A stretch of 5,437 nt of DNA from Bacteroidales bacterium (GTDB taxonomy: Bacteria; Bacteroidota; Bacteroidia; Bacteroidales; UBA10428), in contig JAFGQQ010000023.1 in NCBI GenBank assembly GCA_016935595.1, forward strand, positions 1-5,437. Direction: 5' to 3'. A program made the translations under genes and the position numbers. Below the pieces are notes generated by a model. It did not search any database. It was not told the origin of the DNA and saw only the letters and a list, made by a program, of their open reading frames with translations. Positions 1-5,437 of this stretch are shown one piece after another; the stretch's first letter is position 1; each line of letters starts with the position of its first letter.

Positions 1-126
<126 letters not shown>

Positions 127-136
127 TTTTAATAAA

Positions 137-155
137 AGAGGTTGTTCGAAAAGTC
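137..155. other. Possible remnant of an insertion-sequence end
   Basis: The stretch beginning GAGGTTGTTCGAAAAGTC resembles the general pattern of terminal inverted repeats of several transposon families (GAGGnTGTnnnAAAAGTC). No matching inverted copy is seen elsewhere in the intergenic region, and there is no transposase. At best this is a solo end or MITE fragment inserted just after metY; it may also be coincidence. Confidence 0.2.
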
Positions 156-205
156 TTAGTGATTCATTGTGCTTAATTTGTGTCTCTTTGTGGTAAAACA
201 TAAAG
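151..205. repeat. Intergenic repeat-like segment with phased GTG triplets and a small hairpin
   Basis: Four GTG triplets start at 159, 169, 180 and 190, spaced 10, 11 and 10 bases, within a T-rich context (ATTGTGC, TTTGTGT, TTTGTGG). Bases 186-192 (CTTTGTG) can pair with 199-205 (CATAAAG) over a six-base loop, with one G-U wobble, when read as RNA. The segment resembles the dispersed intergenic sequences of the TTTGTGnCTTTGTGG kind that I recall from Bacteroidota and some other phyla. That identification is from memory, and only one copy is present here. It is non-coding: the small minus-strand frame through it has no supporting features. Confidence 0.4.
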
Positions 206-208
206 AAT

Positions 209-220
209 TGATTATAATCA
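209..220. promoter_or_regulatory. Perfect 12-bp palindrome, candidate operator
   Basis: TGATTATAATCA reads identically on both strands and sits two bases upstream of the -7 box at 222-229, in the spacer where a dimeric regulator would block RNA polymerase. A 12-bp AT-rich palindrome can arise by chance roughly once in a window of this size, so only its position makes it noteworthy. No regulator gene is adjacent. Confidence 0.3.
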
Positions 221-221
221 T

Positions 222-229
222 TACTTTTG
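222..229 (+). promoter_or_regulatory. Bacteroidetes-type -7 box for thiL
   Basis: TACTTTTG, followed by C, matches the TAnnTTTG(Y) consensus used by the Bacteroidetes primary sigma factor at every fixed position. It would start transcription near 235-238 and leave a leader of roughly a dozen bases before the ATG at 249. No TTTG or TTG is found at the usual 17-23 base spacing upstream; the nearest are at 187-190 and 208-210. The -33 element is therefore weak or absent. Confidence 0.5.
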
Positions 230-248
230 CATCGCATAAATAAATTTT

Positions 249-1286
249 ATGGCCGGAAAAAAAACTAAAATATCAGAATTAGGAGAATTTGGATTAATTG
301 AACATATAGCTAAAGACATTAAGCTTAAAAATAAAAGTTCGGCATATGGAATAGGTGATGATGCAGCTGTATTGGATTACGAAGGGAAAAAACTTCTTGT
401 TACTACCGATCTTTTAGTGGAAGGCATACATTTTAATCTAATGTACACACCGTTAAAACATTTAGGATATAAAGCAGCTACAGTAAATTTCTCCGATATT
501 TATGCAATGAACGGCCATCCGAGGCAAATGACAATTTCATTAGCTATTTCAAACAAATTTACAGTTGAAGCAATTGATGAAATTTATGGAGGAATTAAAA
601 TTGCCTGTGACCAATATGGAGTTGATTTAGTTGGAGGCGATACATCATCTTCATTAACGGGATTAATTCTATCAATAACAGTTATTGGAGAAGTTGAAGA
701 AAATAATATTGTTTTCAGGAGCACTGCAAAAAATAATGATTTAATTTGTGTATCAGGTAACTTAGGCGCTTCTTACCTTGGATTACAAGTATTGGAAAGA
801 GAAAAAATAGTTTTTGAAACCAATCCAAATGAACAACCAGATCTTACAGATTATGAATATATTTTACAAAGACAATTAAAACCCGAAGCAAGAAAAGATA
901 TTATTGACCTTTTAAAAAACCTGGAAATATTGCCCACTTCGATGATCGATATTTCGGATGGCTTGTCTTCGGAAATTTTACACATTTGTAAAGGTTCGAA
1001 AGCCGGATGCAAAATTTTCCAGGATAAAATCCCGATCAGACCGGAAACAATAAAAGCAGCAAGGGAACTTAATATTGAACCTTTAATTTGTGCCCTAAAT
1101 GGCGGAGATGATTATGAGCTATTATTTACAATAGCTTTAAATGATTTTGAAAAAATTAAAAACATACCTGATATTTCTATAATCGGTCATATTTGTGAAG
1201 AAAAAAAAGGCAGGTTTATCATTACACCAGACGGAAATACACTGGAAATAATTGCTCAAGGTTGGAATTCATTTAATTCTGAATAA
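249..1286 (+). CDS. thiL: Thiamine-phosphate kinase ThiL
   Basis: ThiL phosphorylates thiamine monophosphate with ATP to give the active cofactor thiamine diphosphate (EC 2.7.4.16), the last step of thiamine biosynthesis, in the cytoplasm. The 345-residue protein has the family motifs in order: the Mg/ATP-binding GIGDDAA (34-40), TTDLLVEGIHF (52-62), NFSDIYAMNGHP (80-91), VGGDT (128-132), SGNLG (169-173), RQLKPEAR (208-215), MIDISDGL (232-239) and GGDDYELLF (285-293), ending near GW (338-339). The N-terminal half is the AIRS-type domain that forms the dimer, and the second half is the AIRS C-terminal ATP-grasping domain. All acidic metal ligands expected in these motifs appear present. The ATG at 249 is favoured because the conserved LGEFGLI segment begins at residue 11. 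The leader is A/T-rich with no Shine-Dalgarno, as usual in this phylum. It is transcribed away from metY with a probable own promoter and converges on the methyltransferase gene. Confidence 0.97.
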   Translation: MAGKKTKISELGEFGLIEHIAKDIKLKNKSSAYGIGDDAAVLDYEGKKLLVTTDLLVEGIHFNLMYTPLKHLGYKAATVNFSDIYAMNGHPRQMTISLAISNKFTVEAIDEIYGGIKIACDQYGVDLVGGDTSSSLTGLILSITVIGEVEENNIVFRSTAKNNDLICVSGNLGASYLGLQVLEREKIVFETNPNEQPDLTDYEYILQRQLKPEARKDIIDLLKNLEILPTSMIDISDGLSSEILHICKGSKAGCKIFQDKIPIRPETIKAARELNIEPLICALNGGDDYELLFTIALNDFEKIKNIPDISIIGHICEEKKGRFIITPDGNTLEIIAQGWNSFNSE

Positions 1287-1295
1287 AAATTATTC
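1281..1295. terminator. Weak hairpin between convergent genes, possible terminator
   Basis: GAATAA (1281-1286, overlapping the thiL stop) pairs with TTATTC (1290-1295) around a three-base loop, and a T-rich stretch follows on the plus strand (1296-1312). The stem is almost all A/T and the T run is not immediately adjacent, so a standard intrinsic terminator is only weakly supported. It occupies the 13-base gap between the two convergent stops and could serve both directions. Confidence 0.25.
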
Positions 1296-1299
1296 TTTA

Positions 1300-2133
1300 T
1301 TAATTCTTTTTTCTGGCTATAACTATGTCTTGAAAGTCAGTGTATTCCTTTATTCCACTCCATTTACCATAATAAATGGCAGTTATCTCCAAATTATTAT
1401 TTTTATATAAGTCATAAATATATTCTTGTGAATAAGCCACATTTGCAGATTGGACTTTTTTATTAAAAAGTCTGTAATTACCAAAATCATATTTAAAATT
1501 CATTGCAGTCTTTCCTTTTTGCATCAACTCAATTGTTTTTTCATTATAAATAAAAAATGTAGCAAAACATGTCCTTCCCTGTTTTAATACCCGGCTAATT
1601 TCACAAACATAGTTTTCTACTTCTATAATTCTCATGTGTGTAAAAACGGAAGTTAAAAAAACAAAGTCAAATTCATTGTCCTGATAAGGAAACTTAAAAT
1701 CTTTTGCATCGAATTTTCCCTGGGCATTATACAAGTCGTTAGAAATAACGATTAATTTGAAATTAAATTTTGAATTTTTACTGGAAATATTTTTCTTACA
1801 CCAATTGATCCCTTTCTTTAAAATGTCGAATCCCTCATACGATCCTTCTTCGTTTAAATAATCTAACAATGGTATTGCCAGTCTTCCTATTCCACAACCA
1901 ACGTCTAAAACCCGAAAACCAGGTTTTAACCCTGCTAAAGAAATGAATAAATTAGTTATTTCTTTTCCAATTTGAATAAAATTGCCTCTTCCTATATAAA
2001 TACAACCCCTGGGTGGGACATTCTTAGGTCTCAATCCAAAAATACTTTCAAAAATATCAACAGGTAAGTAATAAAATCTTCTTACAACTGGTCGCAAAAA
2101 TGAGGGAAGTAAATAATACAGAAACCGCTTCAT
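1300..2133 (-). CDS. Class I SAM-dependent methyltransferase, substrate unknown
   Basis: This 277-residue protein carries a complete Rossmann-type methyltransferase domain. Motif I is VLDVGCGIGR (75-84), which binds S-adenosylmethionine. The acidic residue after strand 2 is D103 in YEGFDI. The strand-4 region is FPYQDNEFDFVFLTSVFTHM (148-167), and motif III lies in EISRVLKQGR (178-187). The C-terminal part, with YSQEYIYDLY (234-243), YGKW (255-258) and FQDIVIARK (267-275), fits a known bacterial subfamily of Methyltransf_11/25-like proteins, so the gene seems full length. The first 20 residues are basic and hydrophobic (YYLLPSFLRPVVRRF) and may touch the membrane, but no cleavable signal is evident. 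The ATG at 2131-2133 has a T-rich leader and no Shine-Dalgarno. The acceptor cannot be predicted: such enzymes methylate small molecules, lipids or glycans. The gene follows gcvH by 70 bases and looks more AT-rich than sprA by eye. Confidence 0.9.
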   Translation of the reverse strand: MKRFLYYLLPSFLRPVVRRFYYLPVDIFESIFGLRPKNVPPRGCIYIGRGNFIQIGKEITNLFISLAGLKPGFRVLDVGCGIGRLAIPLLDYLNEEGSYEGFDILKKGINWCKKNISSKNSKFNFKLIVISNDLYNAQGKFDAKDFKFPYQDNEFDFVFLTSVFTHMRIIEVENYVCEISRVLKQGRTCFATFFIYNEKTIELMQKGKTAMNFKYDFGNYRLFNKKVQSANVAYSQEYIYDLYKNNNLEITAIYYGKWSGIKEYTDFQDIVIARKKN

Positions 2134-2203
2134 AAAAAATGACGAAAAAAATAAAAAAGTATCAATATAGTAGTTCTTGTGAAAGAAAAATTACTTTTCT
2201 GGC

Positions 2204-2581
2204 TTATTCAATTAAACTTCTATAACCGTCTGCATCAAACAATTCATCAAGTTCTCCCTGATTTTTAACAGTAATTTTAATAAGCCAGCCTTCGCCATAA
2301 GGATCTTTATTAACCAGTTCGGGTGTTCCTTCCAGTTTAGTATTGAACTCTATAACCTTTCCCGAAACCGGCATAAACAAATCGGAAACTGTTTTAACCG
2401 CCTCAACTGTTCCAAAAACTTCATCTTTTCCAAGTTCTTCACCAACAGTTTCAATTTCAAGAAATACAATATCGCCTAATTCCCCTTGCGCATAATCGGT
2501 AATACCAACAATGGCTTCGTTGCCCTGTGCCTTAATCCATTCGTGTTCTTTCGTATATTTAAGATTACCTGGAATATTCAT
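2204..2581 (-). CDS. gcvH: Glycine cleavage system H protein
   Basis: GcvH is the small lipoylated carrier that shuttles the aminomethyl group of glycine between the P, T and L proteins of the glycine cleavage complex in the cytoplasm, feeding one-carbon units to tetrahydrofolate. The length of 125 residues is normal. The N-terminal KYTKEHEWI (8-16) and VGITDYAQGELGDIVFLE (25-42) are classical. The lipoyl-attachment lysine is K63 in EAVKTVSDLFMPVSG (60-74), and YGEGWLIKI (95-103) closes the hybrid-motif barrel. Nothing essential is missing. The ATG at 2579-2581 is the natural start, two codons before PGNLKYT. It lies 57 bases after the sprA stop on the same strand and may be co-transcribed with sprA as well as using the -7 box just upstream. 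The gcvP, gcvT and lpd genes are not in the window. Confidence 0.97.
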   Translation of the reverse strand: MNIPGNLKYTKEHEWIKAQGNEAIVGITDYAQGELGDIVFLEIETVGEELGKDEVFGTVEAVKTVSDLFMPVSGKVIEFNTKLEGTPELVNKDPYGEGWLIKITVKNQGELDELFDADGYRSLIE

Positions 2582-2611
2582 AATAGATATTTTAATTTTA
2601 AATTATGAAGC

Positions 2612-2619
2612 CAAATTTA
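2612..2619 (-). promoter_or_regulatory. Candidate -7 box for gcvH
   Basis: Read on the minus strand the bases are TAAATTTG, a match to TAnnTTTG, about 30 bases upstream of the gcvH ATG. No TTG-like -33 element is seen at the expected spacing, and the region is so AT-rich that chance matches are likely. It would let gcvH be expressed independently of sprA. Confidence 0.35.
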
Positions 2620-2633
2620 ATTAATTTAATTAA
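2616..2633. repeat. Tandem 9-base repeat, two copies
   Basis: TTTAATTAA occurs twice in direct succession (2616-2624 and 2625-2633), each copy containing the 8-bp palindrome TTAATTAA. It lies between the sprA stop and the candidate gcvH -7 box and overlaps that box by a few bases. It may act as a flexible AT-rich upstream element, or it may be simple low-complexity DNA. Confidence 0.45.
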
Positions 2634-2638
2634 TATTC

Positions 2639-5437
2639 CTATTGAATTAAGCTAAAGTTTAAGCTAAATCCAATATTCGTATTATATGTGTTGGATGATA
2701 TTGAAGTATGAGGTTTGTTTACCACCCTGTCGAAAAACAGCCGCAGATTAAACCGGTCACTTAATACATAATCGGCGCTTAGTTTAATCGACATTATTTT
2801 CATGCCACTTTGTCTTAAGCCCCGATCAGCCTCAATTCCTTCAAGTAATCTTCGAACAATAGTAATATTATCCCTGATTGAAAAATCGGCGCGAATATTC
2901 AGGTCACTTTTAAATTCATTATTATTAATGATAATCTGAACCTCTTTAAACCTGAAACCGCTGCCAAAAACAAATTCCTTCCCATAGGCTTCAGTAACCT
3001 GGTTATTTGCAAGGCTTAATGAAATATTCCTGTCTTTTTTAAATTCAAACCGTGTAATAAGATTATTCTTCCAGGTTAGATCAATATTAATTAACGGACT
3101 AAATTGTTCGGTTATTGAAACAGTTGCTATATCATATTGCGGGATAAAATTACCTAAAGAATCGGTCCGGAACCTACCAGCTTTATACCTTAAATTTGAA
3201 GTGTAACTACTTACATTATAAGTTGAACGGTAAGAATGGCTTAGATTAATCGATCTGAAATATTTTTTCAAAAATGGAATTTTTGATAACCCGTCATAGT
3301 TTATTCGCCAGTTTGGCAATGGAATTGCAGCTTTTAAACCAGGCATAGGATCAAGAAATATTTCATTAACATCAATACCTGTATAGGCAGCCAAAAATGC
3401 CGGAATCATAACTTGTTGAGTATACAAACCATAGCCGTTGTCAGAAATTACAGTATCGATATAAGGATTATTCAGGATTGAATCAGTGTATAATCTATTC
3501 TGTATAACACCCCGATATTTGTTTTTAAAGTCATCAAAGATTTTTAAATCATCTGTTGAATCAGACGGAGTCATAAAAGCCGTTTTAAATGACCAGAAGC
3601 TCATGCTAAAATTCCCCGTTTCACGATATCCGATAAAATCATATTCATCAGGAAAACCGGAAGGTACAATTTGTGCAGATTTATTAGAAGTCATATTACG
3701 CGTTGCTGTAAGGTCAATTCTAAAGTCTTCAAAGGGTTCGAGTGAACCTCGTGCATTAAAATTATTATTTTTTGTTAAAGAATAAGATTCATTAAAATAA
3801 GTGCTTGTGGTAAACCAGGATTTTGTAGTCACCCAATTTTCTATTGTGTTTTTCTCAGGTACCCAGCCAAAAACATACCACCATTCCGGAGAATTATTAT
3901 TGAAGTCAATACCTGCAAATTGAATATCATTCATATAACCCGGCAACAAAGATCCATTAGTTTCACTGAATGAAACTGAAAAGTTCCTTGCAGTCATGGC
4001 AAGTCTGAAAGTATGATCCGAAATAATTCTTAATATACTTTCTTTATCTTCAACCTTTCCTTCAACAACAACAGATACATTATCAAAATCTTCCTCTGTA
4101 ATATACTTTATTTTATTTTCATCAATAATTTCCATTTCACCGTTTATTTGTTTACCATTCTGATCGGTAACTTTAACCGTAACATCTTCTGTCTTTAATT
4201 TATGAAATATGTTTTTCGGCCGGTCAGCTCTCAGTCTCACATTTTCCTGTGTATAGGTTACAGTTTTATACTTTTTGGGGGGTTTCCTGCCACTTGACTT
4301 TTGCTTGAATTTCTGGTTAATATCTTTTAAATAAGGAATCTTGTTATATAAATTTAACAGGTTAAATTGAGTATTTAGTTGAACTGTATTTGAATTCTTA
4401 ATAGTATTTCCAAGATTTATTCTATTGCCTGAAGAATCCTCTAAATTCCTGGGTCCTGCTGTCCATCCATAAGTAGCGTTATACCTGAGTGAAGACGAAG
4501 TCCAGTCTAATAAAGGTAATTTATTGATAGGCAAAGTATAAGTGGCATTAAAAGTATGGTTATAATTTAAATTACGTGTATTTAAAGCAAACAGGCTATC
4601 GCGCGTGTCATTTTTCCAATCATGATAATGTGGTTCATAAGAATTTTTCACATCACTATATTCCTCATTTTCAATCCTTAAAGTTTCATCGGTATTTATT
4701 CTCGACCTGTTTGTAGAAGAAAAATCGAGCTTAATAGCCCTGGTTAAATCATATTTTATATCAACAAACCTGTTCCAGTTCATATCAGGCTTTGAGTTTG
4801 GAACTGCCAGATTTTCAATCTTATCCACGACATCTATAGAGGTATAATCTTCTATGCTATTAATGTTTTTAAGCCGTTCGGCAAAATAATCTCTTTCAAT
4901 ATCGGTCCTGAATGATATGTTTGAAGGATACAAATAAAAATTAAAATCGCCGATTAATTTAAGTACTGGTTTTTTTAAAATTTTAGATTTTGAAAAAGGT
5001 GCAATATTTTTTGGTCGGGCATTGTAGTTATAATTTATGGCATATCTCTCATTCTTTTCATATCGAAAAGCAGTAGCAAAATCCCGATAATACATTTCAC
5101 TAATCCCAAAACTGGTTGAAAAATTAGAAATACTGTAAAATCTTGGTTTATTGCCGGTCCTGTTTATCCTTATATTAGTAAAATTAATATTTTTCCTTTC
5201 AGTAAAATCCTGGGAATATTCTTTTATCTTATTTCTTTCAGTTTTATTTTCTGCATTATCCAATGCTACATCTATAGGTATATCCGGATCTAAAGGATCG
5301 TATTGAGGATTAACAACTCCAATAGAATACCCGGCATACATCGGAATGGACACTGCCCACTTTTCAGGGAAAAACTTTCCTAATTCCAGGTTTCCGGAAA
5401 CATCGGCTTGCTGAATATCTTCTTTTTGTCTCTGGTC
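2639..5437 (-). CDS. sprA: SprA, type IX secretion outer-membrane translocon (C-terminal part)
   Basis: The frame is open through the right edge, so the 932 visible residues are the C-terminal part of a protein whose family members reach about 2,400 residues (SprA in Flavobacterium, Sov in Porphyromonas). SprA is a giant single-chain outer-membrane beta-barrel that exports proteins bearing type IX C-terminal signals and supports gliding in motile species. In visible numbering, family-typical stretches are LGKFFPEKW near 19-27, SIPMYAGYS (30-38), NPQYDPLDPD (43-52), RLAMTARNFSVSF (478-490) then PGYM (499-502), FSPLINID (779-786) and the NNQVTEAYGKEF-to-FRFK region (811-831). The chain ends in alternating hydrophobic residues (IGFSLNFSLIQ), as for a closing barrel strand. 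Much of the rest alternates polar and aromatic residues, as barrel strands do. A Lys-rich soluble insert lies at 378-477. The GTG at 5351-5353 is an internal Val codon, not a start: the 28 upstream codons are open and conserved-looking. The stop is TAG (2639-2641). gcvH follows. Confidence 0.95.
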   Translation of the reverse strand, partial: DQRQKEDIQQADVSGNLELGKFFPEKWAVSIPMYAGYSIGVVNPQYDPLDPDIPIDVALDNAENKTERNKIKEYSQDFTERKNINFTNIRINRTGNKPRFYSISNFSTSFGISEMYYRDFATAFRYEKNERYAINYNYNARPKNIAPFSKSKILKKPVLKLIGDFNFYLYPSNISFRTDIERDYFAERLKNINSIEDYTSIDVVDKIENLAVPNSKPDMNWNRFVDIKYDLTRAIKLDFSSTNRSRINTDETLRIENEEYSDVKNSYEPHYHDWKNDTRDSLFALNTRNLNYNHTFNATYTLPINKLPLLDWTSSSLRYNATYGWTAGPRNLEDSSGNRINLGNTIKNSNTVQLNTQFNLLNLYNKIPYLKDINQKFKQKSSGRKPPKKYKTVTYTQENVRLRADRPKNIFHKLKTEDVTVKVTDQNGKQINGEMEIIDENKIKYITEEDFDNVSVVVEGKVEDKESILRIISDHTFRLAMTARNFSVSFSETNGSLLPGYMNDIQFAGIDFNNNSPEWWYVFGWVPEKNTIENWVTTKSWFTTSTYFNESYSLTKNNNFNARGSLEPFEDFRIDLTATRNMTSNKSAQIVPSGFPDEYDFIGYRETGNFSMSFWSFKTAFMTPSDSTDDLKIFDDFKNKYRGVIQNRLYTDSILNNPYIDTVISDNGYGLYTQQVMIPAFLAAYTGIDVNEIFLDPMPGLKAAIPLPNWRINYDGLSKIPFLKKYFRSINLSHSYRSTYNVSSYTSNLRYKAGRFRTDSLGNFIPQYDIATVSITEQFSPLINIDLTWKNNLITRFEFKKDRNISLSLANNQVTEAYGKEFVFGSGFRFKEVQIIINNNEFKSDLNIRADFSIRDNITIVRRLLEGIEADRGLRQSGMKIMSIKLSADYVLSDRFNLRLFFDRVVNKPHTSISSNTYNTNIGFSLNFSLIQ

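Noticed and set aside
127..248. TPP riboswitch upstream of thiL
   Set aside because: The CUGAGA-type core and the paired helices expected of a TPP aptamer are not seen, and the predicted transcript leader is only about a dozen bases.
334..345. Loss of a conserved residue at the ThiL C-terminus (GWNSF instead of the more usual GW-x-HF)
   Set aside because: This tail varies within the family and is not catalytic; all nucleotide and metal motifs are intact. The start and end given here are residue numbers in ThiL, corresponding to about bases 1248-1283.
2154..2161. Promoter for the methyltransferase (TACTTTTT on the minus strand)
   Set aside because: The final G of the -7 consensus is missing, no -33 element is present, and the surrounding T runs make partial matches trivial.
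2184..2200. Hairpin after gcvH (AGAAAA/TTTTCT with five-base loop) as a terminator
   Set aside because: The stem is nearly all A/T and lacks a following T run of useful length on the minus strand; stretches like this are expected by chance in such AT-rich DNA.
3486..3785. 99-residue plus-strand reading frame inside sprA
   Set aside because: It lies wholly antisense to well-conserved SprA coding sequence, and its translation shows no family features.

Overview
The window looks like a core-genome stretch from an AT-rich member of the Bacteroidota. Four things point there: a long reading frame for the type IX secretion translocon SprA, a system essentially confined to the Bacteroidetes lineage; a ThiL of the Bacteroidales/Flavobacteriia type; promoter elements of the Bacteroidetes -7 kind (TAnnTTTG); and starts with A/T-rich leaders and no obvious Shine-Dalgarno sequence. 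The genus cannot be fixed from the sequence alone.

Layout. Bases 1-126 (+) are the last 41 codons of a PLP-dependent sulfhydrylase, most likely O-acetylhomoserine sulfhydrylase (metY). A 122-base intergenic region follows. It holds a decayed-looking repeat with helically phased GTG triplets, a perfect 12-bp palindrome and a strong -7 box. It leads into thiL (249-1286, +), a complete thiamine-phosphate kinase. thiL meets, tail to tail with only 13 bases between stops, a minus-strand gene series. Read in its own direction that series is sprA (window edge to 2639, 5' end missing), gcvH (2581-2204) and a class I SAM-dependent methyltransferase of unknown substrate (2133-1300).

How the genes relate. 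The minus-strand genes are co-directional with gaps of 57 and 70 bases, so they could be one operon, although a -7 box in the sprA-gcvH gap could give gcvH its own transcription. SprA is the outer-membrane channel for cargo with C-terminal type IX signals. GcvH is the lipoyl carrier of glycine cleavage. The methyltransferase has the look of an accessory gene. No functional link between the three is evident; sprA next to gcvH is, from memory, a recurring Bacteroidota arrangement. On the plus strand, the sulfhydrylase (methionine/sulfur assimilation) and ThiL (thiamine diphosphate synthesis) are separate transcription units as far as can be seen.

No mobile-element gene, CRISPR array, tRNA, rRNA or clear riboswitch is visible. 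I do not see an undescribed multi-gene system. The points most worth a second look are the intergenic repeat and palindrome before thiL, the Lys-rich soluble insert in SprA, and the methyltransferase downstream of gcvH.
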